Of a stretch of DNA of 64,000 nucleotides, positions 41,264-52,226 are shown one piece after another. Origin of the DNA: Symbiodinium natans (lineage: Eukaryota > Sar > Dinophyceae > Suessiales > Symbiodiniaceae); contig CAJNDS010000752.1 of the NCBI GenBank assembly GCA_905221605.1, forward strand, positions 1-64,000. The letters run 5' to 3'. The translations under genes were made by a program, and so were the position numbers. Position 1 is the first letter of the stretch. Each line of letters starts with the position of its first letter. Below the pieces are notes generated by a model, which saw nothing but the letters and a program-made list of their open reading frames with translations, searched no databases and was not told where the DNA came from.

Positions 41264-42514
41264 ATGGACAACGCTGCAATTGAGAACAGTTGCGGCATTG
41301 TGTCGTCCCAAGGTGTTGGGATTGAGCTCAGGAAGACGGCATTGGCCAATCTTGAGCGATTGGTCACGCTGGCCATTGGCCAATTCGGACCGGAGGCCTT
41401 GCTCTGGACCCTATTGGCTTCCATTGTGAGTGCCCTCCCATTGGAGGAAGAGATCACACTGTCGCTGGTCGCCGCACACCCGCAAGAGACTGGTGTATTG
41501 GCCTTGGCGGAATTGTTGGCGCGTCTCGAAATCTTGATCGATCGTGTCACCTCCGCATTGGTGGCCCGGACACGCCAGATTCCACAGCTGGCATTGGACC
41601 CACTGCGTGTCCTGAATTGCCGGTTTGCGACGGCGCCATTGCCAACTGGCAACGACCATTGGTGCAGCATGAGCCTAAAGGTCAAGATGCTCATTGAGCG
41701 CTGCGAGGCGGCCATTGGTGAAGCGGTGGATCTTTCGACGGCCATTGGCTCCTACACTGCGTTGCCCCACATGGATTGGATCAAGGCATTGGTTCAGCAG
41801 ACGACCCTGGTGAAGGCATTGGGAGCTGGACGATACGACGAGACATTGTCCAACTTGTGGGCAATTGTCTGCTTGCCTTTGAGTCTGGTTCGGACATTGG
41901 TGGGCATGGATACCGATGATGCTGAGGGAGACATTGAGCTGGACTGGGATTGTCTCCCATGCCGCCAGCTGAACATCGCCTTCTCAATTGAAGGAGCCGT
42001 GGCGAAGCTCGCCCATTGGGTCAGGCAGACCCACTTGGAGGCCCATTGGCAGGAGGCTGCGGCATTGGTCTTCTTCCGGCCAACAAAGGCCTTCATGGCC
42101 CGAATTGCCAAGAACCCCAGCTTCACCGGGGGGTTGAGCAATTGGCATAACCAGTCGTATGTGCCTGCCACGACGCTCATGGTGGCGAGCGACTTCGCAT
42201 TGTCGCCATTGCAACGGGACCTGGCTTTTGTGGTGGAATTGGGATGCACGGTATTGGACCTTGCATGGGCAATCCACCAGGATGCCATTGCGAACCCGAT
42301 TGGCTTCCAGATGGGCTTCACGCGCTCCGTTGCCTACCCGAAGGCATTGAGGGATGTTTTCTCGATGTGCGGCATTGATGATGACATGAACGAGGTGGAG
42401 ATTGGCGGCACAGCCAGTCGCCCATTGGAGCATCGTGGTTCGGTGCCCGAAGCGGTGCCATCCATTGGCACGACCATTGTGGTCCCGAATGGCAGCCATG
42501 TCACGATTGGCTAG
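41264..42514 (+). CDS. copia-2 extra ORF, 416-aa protein of unknown function
   Basis: The frame is open from 41228 (GTG); the first ATG is at 41264 (MDNAAIENSCGI). It lies 675 bp after the pol stop and 393 bp before the 3' LTR. The protein is rich in Ala and Leu and looks mostly helical, with moderately hydrophobic stretches (LLWTLLASIVSALPL, LWAIVCLPLSLVRTLV) but no clear signal peptide or strong membrane span, and motifs such as KLAHWVRQTHLEAHWQEAA. No known family is recognised. It has the densest ATTG bias in the window (35 ATTG in about 910 bp from 41234). Its intact 1.25-kb frame in a very young element suggests it is maintained by selection. Confidence 0.75.
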   Translation: MDNAAIENSCGIVSSQGVGIELRKTALANLERLVTLAIGQFGPEALLWTLLASIVSALPLEEEITLSLVAAHPQETGVLALAELLARLEILIDRVTSALVARTRQIPQLALDPLRVLNCRFATAPLPTGNDHWCSMSLKVKMLIERCEAAIGEAVDLSTAIGSYTALPHMDWIKALVQQTTLVKALGAGRYDETLSNLWAIVCLPLSLVRTLVGMDTDDAEGDIELDWDCLPCRQLNIAFSIEGAVAKLAHWVRQTHLEAHWQEAAALVFFRPTKAFMARIAKNPSFTGGLSNWHNQSYVPATTLMVASDFALSPLQRDLAFVVELGCTVLDLAWAIHQDAIANPIGFQMGFTRSVAYPKALRDVFSMCGIDDDMNEVEIGGTASRPLEHRGSVPEAVPSIGTTIVVPNGSHVTIG

Positions 42515-42898
42515 GTGCATTGCCTGAGTGCAACAGTTTTGATGAGCTGCTGATTGGCTTTCGACGTCGTACGCTGCGTTTTCTGGATCTCAGAATTGCC
42601 TCGAGCAATATATTGACTGGAATTGGCGGAATCGATGGTTGATCGTTCTCAGCTGCGGTGCATTGCCACACGTCACTGCGTGATGTTGCTTCCACGTGGC
42701 ATTGTACAGTCTTTTGAGCCGGATTCTTGCAGATTTACATTGCAGTTCCGAAGTGCAAAAGAGATTTGAGCCTGAGCAGTTGAGTCGTGTTCCATTGTTG
42801 CTTCTTGAATGAATTTTGATGTTGATATATATTTTGAATGGAGTTTGAATTGTTTCGAGAATCTGACCTGATGCGAATTTGCAATGAATTGCGAATTC

Positions 42899-42907
42899 GA
42901 GGGACCG
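42899..42907 (+). promoter_or_regulatory. Polypurine tract of copia-2
   Basis: GAGGGACCG directly before the TG of the 3' LTR. Confidence 0.7.
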
Positions 42908-43121
42908 TGTTAGGATGATTGGTCAGATCACCTTTGTATCCACACAGAGATGCATTGGTCATCAAAGGATTGCTGGATCAACTTTGGCTCAAGTCGGAAA
43001 ACATTGAGCTCGAGTGATTGCATCACACAGCAGAGTTTGTGCTTGTTGATTGTGCTTGATTGAACTGAGCAGTTCTGAGATCACCTGATTGAACAGACGA
43101 TTTCGCTTTTGTAAAATTTCA
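42908..43121 (+). repeat. 3' LTR of copia-2
   Basis: Identical to the 5' LTR; spliced-leader-like TTTGGCTCAAG at 42983-42993; followed by TTAAG. Confidence 0.95.
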
Positions 43122-43165
43122 TTAAGGGGGGGCTCAAGGGGGGGCTTAAGGGGGGGGCTTAAGGG
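43122..43165 (+). repeat. GGGGGGCTTAAG array, right flank of copia-2
   Basis: Continuation of the array at 33925-34236, split by copia-2. Confidence 0.85.
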
Positions 43166-43639
43166 GGGGCGGCGCGCAGAACACAAACGTACCCCCCGCA
43201 CAGCGTACGCAGGGACCTCAAGAACCAACCCCCCTTCCCCCCGCGACCACCCCTTGAGCGTATGACACGCTCTGCGAATGCACGGGGGCCGGCACAGCCG
43301 GAAGACACCAAGGCTCTCAAGCCCGCCTAAAACCTAAAGCAAGGAAACCTCCAAACAATCACAACGTGTGTGCCCACCCGGTGCTGGGAGGCTAGCAGGA
43401 AAGCACTAGCCCCGCCAAGGCGGACGCGCCTGCCTTAAGGGCTGCAGGCCATGACCAATAGGACATGAACAACAAACTTATAACGTTAAAGCTAGGTCTC
43501 GCTGCTTTTAGTACCAGCAAGCATGCTCAAAGGGAATCCCAGCACTCCGATCTCTTTATGACCCCTCAAGGGTTTCAAGGCCATAAAAGCCCTATAACGC
43601 TTTATGGCCCCTTAAGGGTTTTAGGTCCGTTTGCTGTCC

Positions 43640-44000
43640 ATTTGCCTTCCATCTACGCTCCACTTGGCCTCCATTGGGCCTCCGTTTGCATCCTTCCATT
43701 TGCGCTCCAGTTGCCTCTATTTGGCTTCCATTTGCCTCCAGTTGCACTCCATTTGCCTTCCATTTGTATTCCAGTTGTCTTCCATATGCTCTGCATGTGC
43801 TCTCCATTTGCTCTCCATTTGGCATCCATTTGGCGTCCATTTGCCCTCCATTTGCCTTCCATTTGTACTCCACTTGGCCTCCATTTGCCCCCCATTTGGC
43901 TTCCATTTGCTCTTCATTTGTCTTACATTGGTACCCCATTTGACTCCATTTGTGTTTCATCTGCTCTCCATTTGCTCTCCATTTGTCCTTCATTTGTGGC
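43640..44000. repeat. ~21-bp minisatellite (CTCCATTTGC dimer)
   Basis: Repeats of (T/C)TCCATTTGC(C/T) spaced 10-11 bp, giving a 21-bp period. On the minus strand this reads as heptapeptides such as NGxQMEx(K/N)W; open frames on both strands are repeat products, not genes. Confidence 0.85.
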
Positions 44001-44403
44001 ATAGGCATCCAAAAAAACAATAGGCATGAAAAAATGATGGGGATCAAATAAAAAAAGGAACAACAAAAAAGTACGGCCTATTGGCCCCTGGTCCCGTGGT
44101 CCTCTGGTCCCGCTTTTTCATTTCTGTATCTGCGACCTCTGAACAAGCGGAAATGTTGTTATTTACAGTATTTCCAGTTCTCAAAGCGCAGAAATGCTGC
44201 TGTTTACATTTACAGTCTTGGCAGCTTCTGGAAATTAAGTTAAAGAAATGCTGCTATTTACAGTATTTGCGACCTCTGACCAGAACACTTTCGGTGCACG
44301 CTCGTTTTTGAGTGATCTGTTGTCTTTCAGAAAGATCAAGGCAGGGTGAAACATGGCGAAAGCGGCATGCAGCCCCAGATGTTTTTGCCGACTACCGCAG
44401 CCC

Positions 44404-45035
44404 TCAAACCTATTGAGGCAAGTCTTTCACCATGTCACAAGATGGACAAGGCACCGAGGAAATCGCTTTTTGTGGACAGGTTGTCGTATGTGGCACGGCA
44501 TGGTTCCCCTTCCGAAGGCGTAACAGCTCGAAAGAGTTTGCTTGAATGCGGAAAGAACACATACTTTGGGGCGGTGTTCTGAGCTTATCATAAGCTGTGG
44601 GGGTGCCTAATACACAGCATGGCTGTTTGGACGTGTTGCAAGTCGCCTGGCTTCATCGAAACGCTACAGCATAGGCTAGGGATCTCAGGCCAGCTGCCAG
44701 CGGAACAACGCTTTTGCTATGGCCATATGTTTTAGCTGTTGTTGCGCATTTTGTGTTGTATGGTTCGGCAAGGCAGCTGGCTGTTTCCCAGAAGGTTCCA
44801 TGGCCGGTTGTTGGGAAGGTTGTTGGAGCTGGGCCCAGCGAAGGCAGGGGAGTGCAGAGTCGGGTGTGTGCAGCGTTGGGAGTGCAGCACGTGATCTTTA
44901 ATGTAGAGGTGCAGAGGGAGAGCTTCTTTGCCCTTTTCTGAGCAATTTTGAGTGCTTTCGTGGGAAGGCAAGCGGCGGGGCCCCCACAGGCAGGACGGTT
45001 AGCGGCGGAGCCGGCGGAGCCGGCGGCGCGGTTCC
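44404..45035 (+). repeat. Duplicated block, copy A
   Basis: About 470 bp from 44404 match 52227 onward with only a few differences (both contain GGACAGGTTGTCGTATGTGG and GGCAAGGCAGCTGGCTGTTT). After an unrelated stretch of 50-60 bp, a second block (GGCAAGCGGCGGGGCCCCCA) also matches to about 45035. No protein family is recognised in either copy. Confidence 0.85.
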
Positions 45036-45039
45036 TCGA

Positions 45040-46840
45040 GGCAACGCGAGCTTCCAATGTTTCCTGACAGAGATTTCACTACAGGGAGCCGCAAATGAAA
45101 GGGAGTACGTGTCACCTTCAAACTCCGTGACTCGAGGGTATTCGAGGGTCACTGCAGGCAACAACTCCCATGCTGTGAGGTTTTTGCAAGATGCCCACAG
45201 TTCCATTGTGCTTTCGCTTGACACGTGCTTACAGTACACGTCTTGTGCTTCTCTCACTCAGTTTTTACTTCTTTTAATGCTTGAATGCGCTAAAGCTGGT
45301 TCTTGCAGAATGGCCGTCACAGGGCAACTAAATGGAACAACCCGAAAGGAATGTTCAAACAAAACTTCCTTTGGCACCCGAAAGAGGCGGGCCGCGGCGC
45401 GCTTCCAGTGCCGAAGGCCAAATAGAAACGGAGTTCTTCTATGTTTGCGCTCGACTTCGCTAGACATTCTCAAGATCGACTTTGCAACACCTTGCTGTGC
45501 ATTTGCTCTCGACTTCAGTGAAAACACGCACATTGAAGTTTTTCCAACATTTTTTTTGTTGTTGTTCTCATGGCATGTCATGTAGTGTACCAGCATGTAC
45601 CAGGCAAGTGGCTTTTTTCGCTGTTTCAGTTCTGAACTCTACACATTAGGCTTGTTAGTAACTTCATGAAGCTGGTTGGAACAAAGCAGTTACGAGACAC
45701 CAGCAACGGCGCCAGAGCTAAGAAAGGCATGGCTGCCGGAAGTCTTCAATGTGCTCACGTAGCAAGCATTAGCAGCATTGGCAAGTTCGGAAGAGTGAAG
45801 CCAAGAAGCTGGGTGTGTGGCCACTGCGATACACGGGAGCCATAACTTGTGTCTCTTCTGGCTGTCGGAACCGCCCTCTTGTGCTTCATTTGCTTGCGTG
45901 GTTGCGCTGGAACACCAGCCCGTCCTTGAGCTGTGTGCTTCGCTGTTGGAGCGCCAGCATGCCATGTGGCGCTGCCTCGTTCTTACGCTCTGTGTGCTAT
46001 TTTCCAATGGTGTTTCCCCCACTGGTGTTACCATGTTTCCCTCTGACTGCCGGGACATGGTGAACACAAAATGAATCCTGCTTCAGCCAATGTCAAGCAA
46101 CGCGGGGTTCAAGAAAAGGCAGGCCAGAACCTGGAAAACTGTACAGGTTCAGGAAGTGTGTTATGGGGAGTGTCTTATGGGGCGTACTGTAGAGTTCGAT
46201 GCCTGGCGTGGACAAAGGCGGCGAGCCTCATCGATGAAGGTCCCTTGGAGCCGTGGATGTACAGCTTGTTCCAGCCACTCGTCTGCCACGACGTGCAAGG
46301 TGCATTGCTCATGTTGGTGTTATCAGCTCTTATTTATGCAAGGCTGCCGGATGAAAGAAGCCAGCCCAACCAATTGGATGCGGAGGCCAGCGGCTCCTCT
46401 TTGCAACCCAGAGAGCCACGCAAACCTTAACTTGTTCAGGAGGGTTGGGATAATTTCCCCGAAGCTGCAGAAGCTTCACGTTCACCCTTCCACACCGAGC
46501 GTGCATTTACAAACGTGTGAACTCAGTTCTAGGCTCCGCTGGGCTCGTTTGCCCGCAGGTTTTGTTGGTGAATGCCCGAAAGCATGGTTTTACCGATACG
46601 AACTGCTTGTGCGCAATCGGGATGAATTTCGTGTCAAAAAGCCTAAAAAACTCGATGTTTCTGCGCGGCCAGAATTGTGTTTTCAGGCTTCGCATGTTGA
46701 GTGAAGAGTTGAGTGAGAGGATTTGCATTGAGAAAGTGTGCAAAAACTCGAGGAAAACACACATCGCGGCATCTTTTGCGGCTCACCCCGGCAGCAAAAA
46801 GTCCGTCGGCAAGTAAAACTTGCTCGGCTGAACTGAATCC
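45040..46840. other. Interval without supported genes
   Basis: Several frames of 80-200 codons exist on both strands but none shows a recognisable domain or a consistent start. Nothing else notable is seen. Confidence 0.5.
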
Positions 46841-46849
46841 TGGCATCAT

Positions 46850-46985
46850 GGACGGAACCATCGTTGGGCAATGGTGCCGTGGATGCACTGGTAGCATGGA
46901 CGGAATCACCGTTGGTCAATGGTGCTCTGGAAAGTGGATGCACTGGTAGCATGGACGGAATCATCGTTGGGCAACGTGCCCAAAG
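46850..46985 (+). repeat. Short tandem repeat, ~3 copies of a 50-60-bp unit
   Basis: GCATGGACGGAATCA(T/C)CGTTGG with GTGGATGCACTGGTA recurs near 46846, 46894 and 46949. Confidence 0.75.
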
Positions 46986-46989
46986 TGAA

Positions 46990-49900
46990 CCAAAAGTTTT
47001 CCCAAGGGCCAGACCACACACAACATGTAGACAGGAAGTATGTAAAAAGTGACGCTCTAACTTACATGTTGGGTATGTGCAAGCTGACATTTGGAACTGT
47101 CGAGGCCTAATCCCTGAACCCTGAACAGCAGCAGTAGTCATCATGAAGTCGACCTGGGCACAAGAAGTACGGGCAAACGAGCCCGATGGAGCCCAGTTCT
47201 AGCATGAAACCCTCCTGGTATTTTAGTTGAGGGCCAGAACTGATGCCACCATGGATCTCAGTCAAAGCATGCTAAGAGCATAGCCGTGCAACATTATGTT
47301 TGCACATGTCTACAATGCAGATTCCACACTCTTCCCGGCATCTAAACTTGAGTGCACGCAGTACGACATCAACTGCTTTAGCGTAGTCACACGAACTTCC
47401 ACAAACTGTATCCTCCTGTGCTCCTTTGGCAGCCTTTGGCATGCACCTGTGCACCTTGGGGCCCCTTCCGTGTTTGGACCAATCTTTCCGCACTCCGAAG
47501 AAATGTGGAAACCACCGAAAATGCATTCCCGAAAGGCTTGGAACAAAGCCAAGACGGTGCATAAATAGGCTCGTCTTAGCGGCCATCTGGTGGCTGCGCC
47601 TGGCGAAGGGAAACGCTACAGCGGCAGATGAAAGCCTTGGTGGTGCCACCAAGTTTCCACCCATGTGGTTGAGAAGTTGAGAGGGCTGCCTGTAAGGATT
47701 CAAGCCCACCATTGATCGAGGCAGTCATCGGTTTCAGTTCCGCAAACTTCCAACCCGCAAGCGAGGTAGCAAGCTGGAAGGAAGCGTTGGATGCAGCAGA
47801 GCCTTGGATGTTTTCCTGCTTTCTGCCACTGGCCCGCAATCATTGTAACTCTCGCATGAAACTCACATGAAAGCCTGAACGGGAGGGGAGCCCAGCCTTT
47901 GATGCAGTTTGTCCATTGATGTCAGGTCGCGTCGATTCGGAGGCAAGCACGTATGGCAGAAACCTGCAGCGTGCATGTTCGAGCATCCCTCGATAGTCTT
48001 GCAGAGGTCCCGGCGTGTTTCTGGCGAAGTCAGAGGTCAAGGCCATGCAATGCCATGGACAACCATCCACAAAGACTCGCCGTGACACAAGTTTGCGCAG
48101 GTGCCGACGACGGTCCTTGATTTCATGTCCGAGTCTGAGATCCACGTCCGACGCACAACCGAGCATAGCAAAACTTTTCGGCTTTAGGCCTGAGTCGTTG
48201 CCAATCAGGCACCGGTTCTCTTGAGACAGTGACATCATGCAGCCGCGGCATCAGTATATTCCTGCAGGATGGATTACGACACGGCCATGTCCTCTTTGCA
48301 GATGCACAGTTATGTCATCAGAGCCATTCGGCGGGGTTTGGCAACACAGGCCCGTTTGGAGCTGCTTGCAGAGTCTCGTGGACCTGTTATTCTGCAACAC
48401 AGGTGCAGGTGCCGCTAGAGACTGTGCATGTTCGGTGCCCAGCTGCCTCCAGACTACGATCAAGTGCCCATGAAGTTAGACGGAGCAGGTGACCCTGCTC
48501 CCTGGAGCCACTTTGGCGCATGCCCAGCAAGGGGGCACAGATCGCTCTATTTGCAGCGTCACCGATCCAAACATAGCCATTCTGTCGATGGGCAGGATAG
48601 ATGTCGCCAACATGGAGACAGCAGCCCTGGTTGCGAAACGTGCGACAGCGCGGGCTGGTAAATCCTTGCCTGACCCTTATTGGCAAAGCCACTGTGGCAT
48701 ACAAGCATGCAGCAGCATGTACTTGTCAAATGGTCAGGTTGGGCCAAGTCAATGACAACTTGGCAGAGGCCGGAAAAAGCTTGGTGTCGTCAGTTGTGTC
48801 CCACTGTCTCATTATGTCTCCGGAAGCTTCAGGTCCCAGGAGCTTTCAGTGTGACGAGTTACGGGACGCTTCGATTGAAGGCCGGCAATGTGCACAAGAT
48901 CTCGCAACACGTCCCCAGCATCCCCAGCCAGCCTGGCATCTCCAGCCCTTCTCCACAGTCTCAAACGTGCAAAGCGAATTGTTCACAGCTCAGGCTTCCT
49001 GTTCAACTTGTTCAACCCCCCGTTGCTCAAACCCTTTTCTTGGGCAGGGCGGTCTTGCATGGCCAAGTCTTAAACCTCAGCACGCAACTGCTATTCCCAT
49101 TGTGTGAGATACTCTCCTCGACCGTCGGGGCCGAGCCCTATGACAAGCCACCGCGATGCGAGAGGTCGAAGAAGGTGCCAAGGGAGCATGGCATAGGGAT
49201 TCAGGCACTCAATCGAGGCAGATTCCTTCATCTGAATCTAAATGGTAGGTGCCGTTCATCCCAGTTCCTGTGCCAGGGACCGCGCTGTCGGTCGGTGACA
49301 GCCAGGATGACTGACAACAGCACCAACGAGGTGCAGAGAGCAGACCTCGAGCACAACAGACGGAGGTAGCGAGCATGTGGGGTTATGCGATCGGAACAGC
49401 GAGGACAGTGAGCCCGATGAGTCCCCGGAGAAGGCGACTCTTGTAGTGCACCGACACGAGCCCATGTGTAGAATCTCCCCACTGATATATCCTGTGTTGA
49501 GCACGTTGATTTGAAGCTTACGGGCCCAAACTTTCGAAATCAGGTGATCGCAGTGGAGGCCAGTCTGCAAAGTCCACTTGGCCGGCGTGATGCCGATTGG
49601 ACGTCTACTTTGCCCATGCAGGAGCGTGGACGGTCAAGAGCAGAAAAGATGACATTCAACAGCACCCTCGAGGTGCAGCTGTTTCGCGGGGGCCACTTTG
49701 CTGCATGGTCAGACATCCCAATTGTAGGCGATTCATGCCGCCATGAGGGCAGAAGGCTACCGCGTTGGTGACACGCAGGCTTGGCAACATGTTTCTTGGG
49801 ACCTGAACCCCTGCTGGCAACCCCTGGGACCTTGCTTTAGGGCCCCTTTGTCCCGGAGGACCGCGCGCCATTTATTTAAGCTCTGTGATGTGTTCACACT

Positions 49901-50040
49901 CAACTGACACGAGCAGTTCAATTTGGAGCTGTCTACTGCTCGACCCCGGATGCCAGAGCAGGCAAAAGGCGAAGGTCCGCTATGCCGGCTCTTGGGAGGG
50001 AGTGATCAAGTGAGAGCGCTCTCGAACGTTCCCTGTTGGC
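46990..50040. other. Interval without supported genes
   Basis: Mixed composition, no recognised domain, RNA gene or element end. Open frames of up to 229 codons (plus strand, 48680-49369) are not supported by motifs. Confidence 0.45.
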
Positions 50041-50049
50041 TAAGTGTCT

Positions 50050-50725
50050 ACAATAAGCTTAGAATGTTGTGTGAGCATTTCCTTCTTCAACATGCGGTGT
50101 GGCTTTTCCTTCTCCAAACTGTTCTGTGAGAATTTCCTTCCCCAAAATGTTATGTGAACATTGCGGGACGAACATGTCCTTCCCCCAAATGCGCTGTGAG
50201 CATTTGCTTCCCCAAAATGCGTTCTTTTCTCAGCATGTCCTTCACCAAAATGTGGTGTGATCATTTTCTTCCTCAGCATGCTTTTCTTCTCTCGAAAGTC
50301 GTGCCAGCATTTTTTTCTACAATTCGGTGTGAGCCTCCACCACATGCAGCGTGATGATTTGTGAGCATGTCCTTCTTGCAAGAGGTGGTGTCAGCGTTCC
50401 CTTCGCGAAAAGCGGCGTGAGGACATTATTCTTCCCCAAATGCAGTGCAGTTCCCTCCAGCACAACAGGCGTGAGCATTTGCAGCGATGAGCGCATTTCC
50501 TTTTTCATGAACTTGCAGTGTGAGCATTTCCATCCCCAACATGCGGTGTGAGCGTTTCTTTGCCCTTAACTTGACGTGTGAGCGTTTCCGTCCCTGTTCT
50601 GTGAGCATGTCTTTCCCCAGCATGCAGTGTGAGTATTCCCTTTTTTAATATGCAGTGTGAGCATGTCCCTTCCCACATGTGTGTGTGTGTGAGCAGTGGG
50701 TGTGAGCATTCCCTTCCCGAAAAGC
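50050..50725. repeat. ~30-bp degenerate minisatellite
   Basis: Roughly twenty irregular copies of TGTGAGCATTTCCTT followed by CCCCAAAATGCGG. It includes a GTGTGTGTGTGAG run near 50685. Open frames over it are repeat products. Confidence 0.8.
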
Positions 50726-52226
50726 GGCGCACACATATCTAACAAGCACCTGCCTTGCCAGTCCGGTTTGCCCACCGGAACGTCGCACAGCTCGCGGTCG
50801 CGGAGCAAAGGCTGATGAGAGTCGAGGGGCCTAAACAAATTGGTGCAGGGTTTGGGGTATACACGTCGTTTGGCACGATATATCAGATCATTGTGTTCTC
50901 GTGCTGAAAGGAACTTCACTATTGTTAACTATAACACAAGCGTCACGCCCGAATACCGAACTTGAGAAGCGAGTTTCTAAACTTTCTAGGGGCTTTAAGG
51001 GGCTCCTTTTAGGTGCCGAGCAGCTGTGGGCTTCCGTGGGCAAACCTTCAACTCAACCCTCCATCCTCGTGACCACAAAAAAACAGCCTGTGCGTAGGTT
51101 GAAGACGTGACATCGCCAAAGGCTTCTTGCAGCAGTCCCTTGCCTGCCCAATTCACGAATTTCAGCCTCTGCACGTGTGGCCAGAATCAACTCGGGACTA
51201 ATGCGATTTCAGGCCGTCTGGTTTGAGAAATGGCGTTATCATCGACTCGCAGGAAATATTCAGACCACAAACTGCAGGTTGGGATGTGTTGGCCGGGTCG
51301 CCTGTGACTTCTTCTGGGAGCTGCGCCCCGAACCAGTGAGTTTTGAACAATATCGGTTGTTGCTTTCTGGGTAATGTACTTGTACACAGGGGTCGCATAC
51401 AGTGACAGCAGACCTCAAGAGACCTGACAACACTCCCAAGACGGGGAGTTGGCCGAAAGGGCTCCAAAGAACCGCGCGCCTGGGGGGCCCACAGGCCAAC
51501 AAACTCTCGCATTCCAAACTGAAGCCTGCAAGAAGCTGTGCACAGTCACTGTGAGTCCGCCCAGCGTTCGCATTCTGTCGCCGGCCTTCGGGGAAGCGCA
51601 AGGGGAGCGCGAAGGCCCAAATTTAGCACGGACGAGGGCTTTAGGACCTTAGGAACCTTTAGGGGCTTTGCAAGGCCTTGTTAGGGCTTTATAGGGTTCA
51701 CTCCGCCTTCAGTTAAAAGTCTGATGCAAGACTGGTTTCCCTTGCTGACGCCCAGCTCCTCTAAATGGGCCTTTGCCGTAAGAGCGCAAATTCGATGCCT
51801 TTCACGCCAATTTCTTCAGGAGGTGGCTTGGAGCGCTTTTAGAGCGCTTAGAGGCTGCAGCCATGTAGGTCCGCTAAGCTCCTCGACGCTGGCCTTGCCA
51901 TCGCCATGCGCCTAAGACCCAAGATGAGTATCAGGATAGCTGCCACGTCGACAGGGCCGCAACCAGCACCCGTAGAGTAGAGACACCAGCTTAGGGTGAT
52001 ATGGGGAAGTTTTTTGTTCAGGTTCCGGTGCTGAGGCCAATCTCTGAAGGCCCTGCAAGTTGCGGCTTCTTGTTCAAGGGCTCTTAGGGCTCTGGAGGCT
52101 TAAGGAGAAGATCCGAAGATCCGAAAATGTCAGCGATTTCTCGCCGTAGGAAGCTGAAGGAAGCTGCAGAGAGCCGGGGGTGACGAAAAGGCATGGGACC
52201 GGCAGTGTGAGTAGCAGTATGGAGGT
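50726..52226. other. Interval without supported genes
   Basis: No recognisable protein, RNA gene or element boundary is seen between the minisatellite and copy B of the duplicated block. Confidence 0.45.

Larger units (their letters stand above)
34237..43121 (+). mobile_element. Complete, very young Ty1/copia LTR retrotransposon (copia-2)
   Basis: Its 214-bp LTRs (34237-34450, 42908-43121) are identical by my base-by-base reading, begin TGTTAGGATG and end AAAATTTCA, and are flanked by the target duplication TTAAG (34232-34236, 43122-43126). A primer-binding site follows the 5' LTR and GAGGGACCG precedes the 3' LTR. Order of domains (Gag, protease, integrase, reverse transcriptase, RNase H) is that of Ty1/copia. 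The pol frame has one UGA; the integrase lacks the expected Glu; an additional 416-aa ORF follows pol. The plus strand is enriched throughout in ATTG. Confidence 0.95.

Noticed and set aside
48228-49369. Protein-coding gene in overlapping plus-strand frames
   Set aside because: Several frames are open but none has a recognised motif, start context or consistent composition.
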